DNA of 64,000 bases. Origin: Neisseria animaloris (lineage in GTDB: Bacteria; Pseudomonadota; Gammaproteobacteria; Burkholderiales; Neisseriaceae). Numbering within the stretch: position 1 is the first letter of the stretch; the number at the start of each line of letters is the position of its first letter. Location of the stretch: contig NZ_LR134440.1 of the NCBI RefSeq assembly GCF_900637855.1, positions 1,674,001 through 1,738,000 of the forward strand, written 5' to 3'. This document shows, piece after piece, positions 22,291 through 30,334 of the stretch. The position numbers were made by a program, and so were the translations under genes. The notes under the pieces are model-generated. The model was not told where the DNA came from. It saw nothing but the letters and a program-made list of their open reading frames with translations, and searched no databases.

Positions 22291-23418
22291 ATGAGTAACA
22301 AAGATTTTTACGAAACCTTAGGCGTTGCACGCAGTGCAAATGATGATGAAATTAAAAAAGCCTATCGTAAATTGGCTATGAAATATCATCCCGACCGTAA
22401 TCCGGATGATAAAGATGCCGAAGAAAAATTTAAAGAAGTTCAAAAAGCATACGATATTTTGTCTGATAAAGAAAAACGTTCTGCCTACGATCAATTTGGT
22501 CATGCCGGTGTCGATCCCAATATGGGAGGCGGCGGTTTCGGTGGCTTTGGAGGATTTGGTGGAGCTCAAGGGTTTGATTTTGGTGATATTTTCAGCCAAA
22601 TGTTTGGTGGTGGAGCAGGTGGCCGCCAACAGAGCTACCAAGGGGCGGATTTACAGTATGCCGTAGAAATCACGCTGGAAGAGGCTGCCAAAGGTATCAA
22701 AAAACGCATTACCATTCCGACTCATGAAGAATGTGATGTTTGTCACGGCAGCGGTGCCAAGCCGGGAACATCTGCAACAACCTGTTCCACCTGTCATGGA
22801 AGCGGTACGATTCATGTCCGCCAAGCAATTTTTCAAATGCAGCAAACCTGCCCGACCTGTCACGGTACGGGTAAGCAAATTAAAGATCCTTGCATGAAAT
22901 GCCGTGGCGAAGGCCGCGTGAAAACCAGCAAAACGGTTGAGGTAAATATTCCTGCCGGTATTGATGACGGCCAGCGTATCCGTTTGAGCGGCGAAGGCGA
23001 ACCGGGTATGCACGGTGCGCCGAATGGTGATTTATATGTTGTGGTGCATGTGAAAGAACACAAAACATTTGAGCGAAACGGCTTGGATTTGCATTGCGAG
23101 ATGCCCATTAGTTTTGCGATTGCTGCGCTTGGCGGAGAAGTGGAAGTGCCTACATTGGATGGTAAGGTGAAGCTGAGTATTCCCAAAGAAACGCAAACCG
23201 GCCGCCGTATGCGGGTAAAAGGGAAAGGAATCAAATCGTTGCGTTCCAGTGCCGTAGGTGATTTGTATTGTCATGTGGTTGTAGAAACACCTGTGAATCT
23301 GACCGATCGTCAGAAAGAGCTGTTGGAAGAATTTGAGAAAATTTCTACCGGTATGGAGCGTTCGCAAACGCCGCGGCAAAAATCATTCTTCGATAAAGTA
23401 CGCGATATTTTTGATTAA
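22291..23418 (+). CDS. dnaJ: Chaperone protein DnaJ (Hsp40)
   Basis: DnaJ delivers unfolded proteins to DnaK and stimulates its ATPase. The 375 residues show the J domain with HPD (33-35), a Gly/Phe-rich linker (about 74-110), four CxxCxGxG zinc motifs ([32 protein letters not shown]) and the C-terminal substrate-binding domains. dnaK is not in this window, so the gene stands alone, closed by DUS and ordinary terminators. Confidence 0.98.
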   Translation: MSNKDFYETLGVARSANDDEIKKAYRKLAMKYHPDRNPDDKDAEEKFKEVQKAYDILSDKEKRSAYDQFGHAGVDPNMGGGGFGGFGGFGGAQGFDFGDIFSQMFGGGAGGRQQSYQGADLQYAVEITLEEAAKGIKKRITIPTHEECDVCHGSGAKPGTSATTCSTCHGSGTIHVRQAIFQMQQTCPTCHGTGKQIKDPCMKCRGEGRVKTSKTVEVNIPAGIDDGQRIRLSGEGEPGMHGAPNGDLYVVVHVKEHKTFERNGLDLHCEMPISFAIAALGGEVEVPTLDGKVKLSIPKETQTGRRMRVKGKGIKSLRSSAVGDLYCHVVVETPVNLTDRQKELLEEFEKISTGMERSQTPRQKSFFDKVRDIFD

Positions 23419-23451
23419 GCTGATTAATCGGATGTAGTAGCCAATATCTGT

Positions 23452-23475
23452 TTTTTCAGACGGCCGTCTGAAAAA
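23452..23475 (+). repeat. Overlapping DUS palindrome after dnaJ
   Basis: A perfect 24-nt palindrome in which two opposing 10-mer DUS cores (TTCAGACGGC and GCCGTCTGAA) share their central bases. No loop is possible without opening the core, so this is an unusual fused pair rather than the normal spaced hairpin. Confidence 0.85.
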
Positions 23476-23492
23476 TATATTTAAGATAGCAG

Positions 23493-23525
23493 AACGGATG
23501 GTCTTTTGACTGTCCGTTTTTGTTT
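23493..23525 (+). terminator. Rho-independent terminator of dnaJ
   Basis: AACGGATGGTC (23493-23503) pairs with GACTGTCCGTT (23508-23518), with two wobbles, around a TTTT loop, followed by a T-rich tail. Confidence 0.85.
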
Positions 23526-23876
23526 TCAAACAAGCCGGATGCCGATGGACATGCTTTTCAGATGGCCTTAAAAGATTGAACGAGATAGCCAATCTGATAA
23601 GGCGGCAAAGTGCAGCAACACCGTAATAAGGGTAAGGTCGATTGAGTATATAGTGGCTCTAACAAGCAAAACGGGGATAACTATTCACTAGGAGTTGCAA
23701 GCATATGGCGGTGAACATCAAAATTCATACAAGGCAGTAAACCGCAAGCAGTACGGTGGAGATGGCGCAATGTGAACCGGTATTCCTTGTTATGGCCGAA
23801 TGACTCCAACCGCAGTAAAAGTAAGCAGAACCGGTTTGCCCCGTTATTGAACCGCCATTTTATCTTGCTCGCCATA
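23526..23876. other. Gene-free region with imperfect repeats between dnaJ and cyaY
   Basis: No convincing gene. A DUS variant TTCAGATGGCCT lies at 23557-23568. ATGGCGGT (23705-23712) faces ACCGCCAT (23851-23858). Two related 24-nt segments (23733-23756 and 23811-23834) share GCAGTAAA and AAGCAG, and GAACCGGT recurs at 23774 and 23828. It may be a decayed mobile or repeat element; none was recognised. Confidence 0.5.
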
Positions 23877-23924
23877 AACACCGGAGGCCGTCTGAAAACC
23901 TAATTTCAGACGGCCTCCGGTGTT
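23877..23924 (-). terminator. 21-bp DUS-based hairpin after cyaY
   Basis: A perfect 21-bp stem (23877-23897 with 23904-23924) around an ACCTAA loop. The DUS accounts for 12 bp; the AACACCGG flank is mirrored exactly on the other side. It lies 6 nt beyond the end of cyaY on the minus strand. No T run follows. Confidence 0.8.
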
Positions 23925-23930
23925 GTCATA

Positions 23931-24251
23931 TCACAAGGTTTCGATATTAACCGTTTCTTCGGCGGCTGCGCTCAATGCTGCATTTAATACGGAGAAAAAT
24001 TCACTGCCATCGCGAGTAGCCAGCCATCGGCCGTTTTTTTCGGAAAAATGATAACCGCCGCTTTTGGCTGCAATCCACAATTCCTGATTGGGGGTGTGGC
24101 GGTTAACAATAATTTGCGTGCCGTCGCCTGCTTCGATTGTAAGGACGTTGCCGCTGAACCGGCAGTCGAAATCCCAGCCGCCTTCGTCGATTTGGTCTTC
24201 AATATGGGCGAAGAGGGCATCGGAATGTTGTAAAAATTCGCTTTCAGTCAT
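23931..24251 (-). CDS. cyaY: Iron-sulfur cluster assembly protein CyaY (frataxin)
   Basis: CyaY binds iron and modulates the cysteine desulfurase IscS in Fe-S assembly. The ATG at 24251 gives 106 residues beginning [14 protein letters not shown], the same length as E. coli CyaY, so the upstream in-frame extension is discarded. Visible family features are the acidic first helix ([14 protein letters not shown]), the strand [26 protein letters not shown] and a C-terminal helix. It is divergent from the lipoprotein-lysA pair, the same neighbourhood as in other proteobacteria. Confidence 0.95.
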   Translation of the reverse strand: MTESEFLQHSDALFAHIEDQIDEGGWDFDCRFSGNVLTIEAGDGTQIIVNRHTPNQELWIAAKSGGYHFSEKNGRWLATRDGSEFFSVLNAALSAAAEETVNIETL

Positions 24252-24328
24252 GATGGTTTTGTGCATTGCTGCGTTTTTGTTTAAGATACCGAATCTTGCC
24301 ATATTACCGTGCCTGAAGGAAGACGATC

Positions 24329-24490
24329 ATGAAGTCCACCGCACTTTTACTGGTAGCTGCCGTATTTTTGGCCGGCTGCGGTTACAAAGGCGATCTGTAT
24401 CTGCCTAAAGAGAACGATAAAGCCCGTTTTGGAGTTATCCAAACCGGTTTGCAGTTTGAATCCAAAGAACCTACCGCTCCCTCGGAATAA
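24329..24490 (+). CDS. lptM: Small LptM/YifL-type lipoprotein
   Basis: A 53-residue lipoprotein. The signal peptide MKSTALLLVAAVFLAGC ends in a lipobox (LAGC, Cys17), followed at once by GYKGDLYLP, matching the CGxKGPLYxP signature of LptM (YifL). LptM helps the LptDE outer-membrane translocon mature. The gene ends 6 nt before lysA, and an lppL/lptM-lysA (or dapF) pairing next to cyaY is common. The motif has Asp where most members have Pro. Confidence 0.88.
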   Translation: MKSTALLLVAAVFLAGCGYKGDLYLPKENDKARFGVIQTGLQFESKEPTAPSE

Positions 24491-24496
24491 ACCATA

Positions 24497-25717
24497 ATGA
24501 CTTTACATTGCGAACAAACCTCTTTTACCCATCTTGCCGACCAGTTTGGCACGCCTTTATATGTGTATAGCAAAGCTGCGCTTACCGAGGCTTTTCACGC
24601 TTATACCGATGCGTTTGACAAGCTGGAACCGTTGGTTTGCTACGCCGTTAAAGCGAACGGCAATCTGAGTATCCTCAAACATTTTGCCAGCCTCGGCAGC
24701 GGCTTTGACATTGTATCGGGCGGTGAATTGGTACGGGTGCTGGCGGCGGGCGGCGATGCGGGTAAAACCATTTTTTCAGGAGTGGGTAAGAGTGAGGCGG
24801 AAATTGAATTCGCGTTGAATGCCGGCGTGTTGTGTTTCAATGTGGAAAGCCTGCCTGAACTTGACCGCATACAGGCGGTGGCCGGGCGGTTGGGCAAAAC
24901 AGCTCCCGTCTCATTGCGTATCAATCCCGATGTGGATGCGAAAACCCATCCTTATATTTCTACCGGTTTGAAATCCAACAAATTCGGTATTGCCTACGCC
25001 GATGCGCTTGATGCTTACCGCTATGCGGCCGGTTTGGGCCGTCTGAAAATCGTCGGTATCGATTGCCATATCGGTTCGCAGTTGACCGATTTAAGCCCGT
25101 TGGTAGAGGCATGCGAACGTACGTTGAAGCTGGTCGATACGTTGGCGGCCGAAGGTATTGTGCTGGAGCATATCGATTTGGGCGGCGGTGTCGGTATTGT
25201 ATACGATGATGAAGAAGTACCCGATTTGCCATCTTATGCGCACGCCGTTGCGGAATTGATGGGCGGACGCAAGCTGAAATTGGTATTGGAACCGGGGCGC
25301 AGTTTGGTCGGAAATGCCGGTACTCTGCTTACCCGTGTCGAGTTTGTGAAGCAGGGCGAAGAGAAAAATTTTGTGATTGTTGATGCGGCAATGAATGATT
25401 TGATGCGTCCGGCACTTTACGGTGCTTTCCACCGTATCGAAGCAGTTGAATCAAAAGATATTGCACCGTTTACCGCCGATGTGGTCGGCCCTATCTGTGA
25501 AACGGGTGATTTTCTGGCTAAAGAACGCGTATTGGCCTGTGAAGCGGGCGATCTGTTGGCCGTTCGCAGTGCCGGAGCATACAGCAGCAGCATGGCGAGC
25601 AATTATAATGCCCGCAACCGCGCGGCGGAGGTGTTGGTGGACGGCAGCGAAGTGAAGTTGATTCGGCAACGCGAAACGATTGAACAGCAATTGGCCAATG
25701 AAACAGCTTGCTTATAA
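24497..25717 (+). CDS. lysA: Diaminopimelate decarboxylase
   Basis: LysA is a PLP enzyme that makes L-lysine and CO2 from meso-diaminopimelate, the last step of lysine synthesis. The 406 residues have the PLP lysine in CYAVKANGNLSIL (Lys52), the phosphate-binding GGGVGI stretch, the ALEPGRS-type motif (LEPGRSLVGNAG) and the dimer-interface cysteine motif GPICETGDFLA. A core DUS sits inside at 25036-25047 (LGRLK). It lies 6 nt after the lipoprotein and is closed by a DUS hairpin. Confidence 0.97.
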   Translation: MTLHCEQTSFTHLADQFGTPLYVYSKAALTEAFHAYTDAFDKLEPLVCYAVKANGNLSILKHFASLGSGFDIVSGGELVRVLAAGGDAGKTIFSGVGKSEAEIEFALNAGVLCFNVESLPELDRIQAVAGRLGKTAPVSLRINPDVDAKTHPYISTGLKSNKFGIAYADALDAYRYAAGLGRLKIVGIDCHIGSQLTDLSPLVEACERTLKLVDTLAAEGIVLEHIDLGGGVGIVYDDEEVPDLPSYAHAVAELMGGRKLKLVLEPGRSLVGNAGTLLTRVEFVKQGEEKNFVIVDAAMNDLMRPALYGAFHRIEAVESKDIAPFTADVVGPICETGDFLAKERVLACEAGDLLAVRSAGAYSSSMASNYNARNRAAEVLVDGSEVKLIRQRETIEQQLANETACL

Positions 25718-25739
25718 CAACCGGTAGCGGATGACGGAG

Positions 25740-25781
25740 AGGCCGTCTGAAAGTAGCTTTTGCTTTCAGACGGCCTTTTTT
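25740..25781 (+). terminator. DUS-pair terminator after lysA
   Basis: AGGCCGTCTGAAAG (25740-25753) pairs with CTTTCAGACGGCCT (25763-25776), with the stem extended inward by GC pairs, and is followed by TTTTTT. This is one of the clearest DUS hairpins acting as an intrinsic terminator. Confidence 0.88.
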
Positions 25782-25929
25782 ACGGCACATTCAAGATGAG
25801 AGGCGTTGTTTTGTTGGTCGAACTGTTTTCGGTGTTCCGCTTCGGGATAGATAGGAACGGAGCGGCTATCCGCATGCAACGGTGCTGAATTTCGATTGCA
25901 TCAAAGCATAGGTTTCAAGATAGCCGGTT

Positions 25930-26325
25930 TTAATCGGCATCAGCAGCGTGCCACGGTTTTTGTGCGCCGGCATGGAATGAGGGTTTTTCGCCGCCCCACA
26001 GGCTGTCGATGTCGTAAAAATCGCGCACGGCAGGCAGCATAACGTGTACAACCAAATCGCCTGCGTCGACCAATGCCCATTCGCCGCTGTCTTGGCCTTC
26101 GCTGCCGAGAATTTCAAAACCGGCGGCCTTCAAATCAACCGCCACATTATTGGCCAAGGCTTTTACTTGGCGGGAGCTGTCGCCGTTGGCGATAATCATG
26201 CGGGCAAACAGAGAGGTTTTTTCTTGGGTTTCCAGCACGGTGATGTCTTTGGCTTTGATGTCTTCCAATGCGTTTACGGCGACATCGACCATTTTTTGCA
26301 AGTCTTGCAGTTCTTGTTCGTTCAT
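25930..26325 (-). CDS. rsfS: Ribosomal silencing factor RsfS
   Basis: RsfS binds L14 on the large subunit and blocks subunit joining in starved cells. The 131 residues begin with an acidic helix and contain the family core LEDIKAKDITVL, TSLFARMIIANGDSSRQVKALA and EWALVDAGDLVVHVM. The C-terminal tail after DFYDIDSLWGG is Ala/His-rich and variable. nadD lies upstream on the same strand, the conserved nadD-rsfS pair, with a DUS hairpin between. Confidence 0.95.
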   Translation of the reverse strand: MNEQELQDLQKMVDVAVNALEDIKAKDITVLETQEKTSLFARMIIANGDSSRQVKALANNVAVDLKAAGFEILGSEGQDSGEWALVDAGDLVVHVMLPAVRDFYDIDSLWGGEKPSFHAGAQKPWHAADAD

Positions 26326-26371
26326 TAGCTTTCCTGTTGGTGATTTTGTTAATAAAAGATCGGGGGAAGGG

Positions 26372-26405
26372 TTTTCAGACGGCCTTTTTTCCGAGGCCGT
26401 CTGAA
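26372..26405 (-). terminator. DUS-pair hairpin between nadD and rsfS
   Basis: TTTCAGACGGCC and GGCCGTCTGAAA (12-mer DUS copies 26374-26385 and 26394-26405) face each other across TTTTTTCCGA. It probably attenuates read-through from nadD into rsfS. Confidence 0.75.
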
Positions 26406-26406
26406 A

Positions 26407-27018
26407 TCACGGTTTATACAGCTTGTGCTGCCGGATGTAGTTTTCTACGCGGCGGTCTAAAAAATCGGACACCGGTTCGTTACGGCCGATGCGTCGGCGC
26501 AGTTCGGTGGAACTGATGTCGTACAGCGGCGTTTGCAGCGGTTTCAGGCGGCCGTTTTGCAGGGCTTCGCCCAGCCATGCATGGATTTCTTGCGGGGCCT
26601 GATGAAGGCTGAAACCTTGTCGGGCGGCTACGGCGATGTTGATTTGTTTGACTAATGTTTGCCACTTTTTCCATGTGTGGAGTCGAAGCAGGCTGTCGCT
26701 GCCGAGCAGCCACCATAATTGGGCGGCAGGGAATTGCTGGCGGAAAATCTGTACCGTATCGAAAGTGTAGGTGGCACCTTCGCGCACAATATCGCAATCG
26801 CTGACGGCGAAACGTTCATCGTCGGCGATTGCCAGTTCGGTCATGGCAAGACGGTGGTGTGCAGGCGTGCGGGTGGCTTCTTCTTTGTGATAAGGGTCGC
26901 CTGCGGGCAGAAAAACCACCATGTCCAAACCCGATTCGTCGGCAAACGCACGGGCGATGTGCAAGTGGCCGTTGTGGATAGGGTCGAAGGTGCCGCCGAA
27001 AAGTCCGATTTTTTTCAT
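26407..27018 (-). CDS. nadD: Nicotinate-nucleotide adenylyltransferase
   Basis: NadD joins nicotinate mononucleotide and ATP to form deamido-NAD in NAD synthesis. The 203 residues open with the nucleotidyltransferase motif GLFGGTFDPIHNGHL (5-19), with the HxGH element, and end with the ISSTELRRRIG motif. LLGSDSLLRLHTWKKW is the family's substrate region. An ordinary housekeeping gene just after a DUS (27025-27036). Confidence 0.96.
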   Translation of the reverse strand: MKKIGLFGGTFDPIHNGHLHIARAFADESGLDMVVFLPAGDPYHKEEATRTPAHHRLAMTELAIADDERFAVSDCDIVREGATYTFDTVQIFRQQFPAAQLWWLLGSDSLLRLHTWKKWQTLVKQINIAVAARQGFSLHQAPQEIHAWLGEALQNGRLKPLQTPLYDISSTELRRRIGRNEPVSDFLDRRVENYIRQHKLYKP

Positions 27019-27040
27019 GGGTTGAGGCCGTCTGAAAAGG

Positions 27041-27619
27041 CTATTTGTTAATGGGGCATTCGTTGTTGCCGTTGACGATCACGGTGAGTTTGCCGGTGGT
27101 GGGGTGGATAACCAAACCGTGTACGGCAACGTTTTCGGGCATCAGCGGGTGGCGGCGGATAATGCCGACCGTATGGCGTACGCTGTCTTCGACATCGTCA
27201 AAGCCGGTGAGCCAGCCGTCAAGGTCGATACCGGCGTTGCGCAGGGTGGTAATGCGGTCGTCGGGGATGCCGTTTTGATGGGCGTGGTTGAGAAAAGAAT
27301 CGGGATGGAGGCCGCGCATGCCGCAGTCGTAGTGGGCAATCACCATGATTTCTTTCACTTTCAGTTCAAACACGGCCACTAGCAGGCTGCGCATCACGGA
27401 ACCCCACGGGTGGGTAACGACGGCTCCTGCATTTTTAATCAGCTTGGCATCGCCGTTTTTCAAGCCCATAGCTCGCGGCAGCAATTCAACCATGCGGGCA
27501 TCCATGCACGATAAGATGGCTAATTCGCGTTCGGGAAATTTATTGCTGAAAAATTGGGCGTATTCGCCCGAATCTACGAATTCCTCGTTGAATGTCAAAA
27601 TATTGTTAAGTTCGCTCAT
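27041..27619 (-). CDS. Beta-class carbonic anhydrase
   Basis: It interconverts CO2 and bicarbonate. The ATG at 27619 gives 192 residues; the frame runs eight codons further upstream without a better site. The zinc ligands and dyad are visible: Cys38, Asp40 and Arg42 in CMDAR, and His96 and Cys99 in HYDC. The spacing is that of compact beta-CAs (CynT/Rv1284-like subgroup). This class is distinct from the periplasmic alpha-CA known in N. gonorrhoeae. It would supply bicarbonate for carboxylases in a capnophilic organism. Confidence 0.9.
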   Translation of the reverse strand: MSELNNILTFNEEFVDSGEYAQFFSNKFPERELAILSCMDARMVELLPRAMGLKNGDAKLIKNAGAVVTHPWGSVMRSLLVAVFELKVKEIMVIAHYDCGMRGLHPDSFLNHAHQNGIPDDRITTLRNAGIDLDGWLTGFDDVEDSVRHTVGIIRRHPLMPENVAVHGLVIHPTTGKLTVIVNGNNECPINK

Positions 27620-27681
27620 AATGCCCTGATTTTTTGTGTTCACACAATCATTATAACGGTTTCGGCTAAGGCGTGCTGTAA

Positions 27682-27714
27682 AGGCTGCCTGAAAGCGGTG
27701 TTTTCAGACGGCCT
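27682..27714. repeat. Mixed-dialect DUS hairpin
   Basis: AGGCTGCCTGAA (27682-27693) is identical to the Simonsiella-type DUS dialect and faces a standard TTCAGACGGCCT (27703-27714). It lies between the carbonic anhydrase and rsmJ genes. Confidence 0.7.
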
Positions 27715-27752
27715 GACATGATCGGATGACGGGTGTGGGGAATGCCTTTGGG

Positions 27753-28532
27753 TTAGTCGGATTGACCGCTTTCGGGAGTATCTTCCGAAACGGGATGATA
27801 CGGCAGGTAAACGTCAAATCGCGTGCTTTTACCCGTGTATTGATAGGCAGGTTTTTCGTTGTTGAGAAAGACTCCGAGGCGGGGGCGTTTGACGACAATC
27901 CGTTTTTTCGCCACGGCGCGGGCGGCGGTCAGTAAAGCGGCTTCGTTTTGTGCGGTACCGACCAGACCGTGAAAATAGGCCATTTCTTTTTTTACGGCGG
28001 CGGATTTCTGCCGCTCGGGGTACATCGGGTCGAGATACACCACATCGGGGCGGCCTCGGGCGGCGGCCAGTTCAGGCAATAAGGCGGCGGTATCGCCAAA
28101 GTGCAGGGTAATGCGCTTGGCAACGGCGGCGGTATCGGGTGATTCGGCAGCACGCTTAAGGCCGTCTGAAAGCAGGCAGGCAACGGCGGGGTTTTGTTCG
28201 AATACATCCACCTGCAAGCCGAGGGAGGCCAGCACGAAAGCATCGCGCCCCAAGCCGCCCGTGCCGTCCCAGACGGTGGGTCGGGCAGTGTGGTTGACCG
28301 CTTTGGCAATCAGTTCGCCGCCGCCTTTGGTTCGCCGGTATTGCGCTGCCCCGCTGACGAAATCCACTCGTACCCGTCCTTTTTCTTTGGCTTTGCAAAG
28401 AGAGAGGCCGTCTGAATCCGCCAGCAGGTATTCTCCTTGCCCCGGCGGGCAGGCGCATACGGGCAGGCCGAAGCGGTTGATGAGTTCGCGGGCGGTTTCG
28501 TCGGCTGTATCGGTAAGGTAAACGGAAGTCAT
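27753..28532 (-). CDS. rsmJ: 16S rRNA m2G1516 methyltransferase RsmJ
   Basis: RsmJ (YhiQ) methylates N2 of G1516 in 16S rRNA using S-adenosylmethionine. The 259 residues contain the SAM motif VWDGTGGLGRDAFVLASLG, the YLDPMYPERQKSA motif and VKRPRLGVFLNN, all typical of the family. The C-terminal 15 residues are acidic and variable. Two DUS copies are embedded (28159-28170 and 28405-28416), read on the gene strand as LSDGLK and DSDGLS. Confidence 0.94.
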   Translation of the reverse strand: MTSVYLTDTADETARELINRFGLPVCACPPGQGEYLLADSDGLSLCKAKEKGRVRVDFVSGAAQYRRTKGGGELIAKAVNHTARPTVWDGTGGLGRDAFVLASLGLQVDVFEQNPAVACLLSDGLKRAAESPDTAAVAKRITLHFGDTAALLPELAAARGRPDVVYLDPMYPERQKSAAVKKEMAYFHGLVGTAQNEAALLTAARAVAKKRIVVKRPRLGVFLNNEKPAYQYTGKSTRFDVYLPYHPVSEDTPESGQSD

Positions 28533-28583
28533 GGTTTCAGATGGCCTGTTTTGTCAGGCACGGGTTGGGCGGTGTGGCAATAT

Positions 28584-28629
28584 TTCAGACGGCCTCATGC
28601 TTTATGCCGGTGTCGGGAGGCCGTCTGAA
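28584..28629 (-). terminator. DUS-pair hairpin after pilR
   Basis: TTCAGACGGCCT (28584-28595) and AGGCCGTCTGAA (28618-28629) are separated by 22 nt. They lie beyond the pilR stop and before rsmJ on the same strand. A variant TTCAGATGGCCT lies at 28536-28547. Confidence 0.6.
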
Positions 28630-28645
28630 AAAAGTATGGTTTTGT

Positions 28646-30334
28646 TTAATGGATGTCCAACCGTTCCATACGGTAGCGCATGGAACGGAAACTGATGCCA
28701 AGCAGCTTGGCAGCCTGCGTACGGTTGTAGCGGGTTTGTTTCAAAGTCTGCTCGATAATTTCACGCTCGATCTGATCGAGATAATCCTGAATCTGCATCT
28801 TTCCGGGAATGAAATCGGGCAACAGACCGCCGGGGTTTACTCTGTCGGGATCGGGTTCGGAAATTTCGTCAAACGACAGTTCTCTGGGTTTGTCGGACGA
28901 TGCGTTATGGCTGGTGTTGATTTGCAGGTCGTCCAATTGGATAACCTGTCCGACGGTTAAGGCTACGGCGCGTTCGAGAATATTTTCCAACTCGCGGAAG
29001 TTGCCGGGGTAGCTGTAATGCAGCAATGCTTCTTGAGCTTTGGGGCTGAGTTTGTAATTTTCGCTGCCTGTGCGGTGTTTGTGAAGCAGGTGCATGATCA
29101 AGCCGCCTAAGTCTTCCCGCATTTCGCGCAATGGCGGCATGTTGAGGGAAACCACATTCAGGCGGTAGTACAAGTCTTGGCGGAATGCACCTGATTCTAC
29201 CAGGGCTTCGAGATTTTTATGGGTGGCGCAGATGATGCGGACATCCACATAAGTTTCACGGGCATCACCGATGCGGCGCACGGCCTTTTCTTGGATGGCA
29301 CGCAGCAGTTTAACCTGCATCGCCAGCGGCAGGTCGGCCACTTCGTCGAGAAACAGTGTGCCGCCGTCGGCGTGTTGGAAAAAGCCCAATCGGTCGCTGT
29401 CCGCGCCGGTGAAGCTGCCTTTTTTATAGCCGAAAAATTCGCTTTCCATGAGGTTTTCAGGAATGGCACCGCAGTTCACGGCAATGAAAGATTTGTCAGC
29501 ACGCTCCGATAATTCGTGTATGGTACGTGCCGCCTGCTCTTTACCGGTACCGGATTCGCCGGAGATATAAACGGGCACGCCGCTACGGGCAAGACGGCGG
29601 ATGAGGTGGCGTACTTCTACCATTTGCGGCGATATACCGAGCAGGCGCGGCATATCCTCATCACCACGTAAGGGGACGTCGTGCCCCGACAAGATGCGGG
29701 CGGTAAGTTCGCCGCTTGAAAAACGGTCTTTCAGAGAGCGCAGGCTTTCCGGTATACCAGTCGGCTGGGTAAGGGCGGAACCTTTACGCACAGGTTGGTT
29801 CGATACAGGAACAAAAGGCGAGGGAACGGCACGGCGGATTGCGGAAAAAGGCGGTTGCGCCGCAGCCGGCGGCTGCTTGGCCGGAGTGGGGCGGGGTGCC
29901 GGAGGCTCGGCCGCGGAGGGAGCCGCAGCTTCATGCTTCATGCTTTCGGGCGGCTCATTGATTTTGATAGCGGATTTTACCAACGAACGAAGCTGCGACA
30001 GGGTAATCGGTTTTTGCAGGTAGTCGAAAGCGCCTGCCCGCAATGCTTCGACGGCTTGGTCGGCATTGCCGAAAGCGGTAATAACGGCAACGGGCGTATC
30101 CAGCGTCAGCTCGTTAATGTATTGCACCACTTCCAAGCCCGAGCCGTCGGGCATACGCATATCGGTCAGTACCAGCGAATAGTCGTTGTTATCGAGTTTG
30201 TCTTTAGCATCTTCTACGCCGACCGCCGTTTCTACGCGCAACCCCATTTTCATGAGGGTCATTTCCATCAAATCGCGGATATCGGCTTCATCATCCACAA
30301 CCAAAACTGGGTCTTGCAATTTATGATTGCTCAT
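28646..30334 (-). CDS. pilR: Sigma-54-dependent pilin response regulator PilR
   Basis: PilR activates type IV pilin transcription with RNA polymerase-sigma54. The 562 residues comprise a receiver domain (phosphoacceptor Asp58 in [11 protein letters not shown]), an unusually long Ala/Pro-rich linker (about 130-165), a AAA+ domain with Walker A GESGTGKE (259-266) and sigma54-contacting loop GSFTGA (306-311), and a Fis-type helix-turn-helix ([20 protein letters not shown]). The GSFTGA form with KK before it and the C-terminus are those of PilR, not NtrC. It overlaps pilS by 14 nt. The pathogenic Neisseria are reported to lack functional sigma54. Confidence 0.92.
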   Translation of the reverse strand: MSNHKLQDPVLVVDDEADIRDLMEMTLMKMGLRVETAVGVEDAKDKLDNNDYSLVLTDMRMPDGSGLEVVQYINELTLDTPVAVITAFGNADQAVEALRAGAFDYLQKPITLSQLRSLVKSAIKINEPPESMKHEAAAPSAAEPPAPRPTPAKQPPAAAQPPFSAIRRAVPSPFVPVSNQPVRKGSALTQPTGIPESLRSLKDRFSSGELTARILSGHDVPLRGDEDMPRLLGISPQMVEVRHLIRRLARSGVPVYISGESGTGKEQAARTIHELSERADKSFIAVNCGAIPENLMESEFFGYKKGSFTGADSDRLGFFQHADGGTLFLDEVADLPLAMQVKLLRAIQEKAVRRIGDARETYVDVRIICATHKNLEALVESGAFRQDLYYRLNVVSLNMPPLREMREDLGGLIMHLLHKHRTGSENYKLSPKAQEALLHYSYPGNFRELENILERAVALTVGQVIQLDDLQINTSHNASSDKPRELSFDEISEPDPDRVNPGGLLPDFIPGKMQIQDYLDQIEREIIEQTLKQTRYNRTQAAKLLGISFRSMRYRMERLDIH

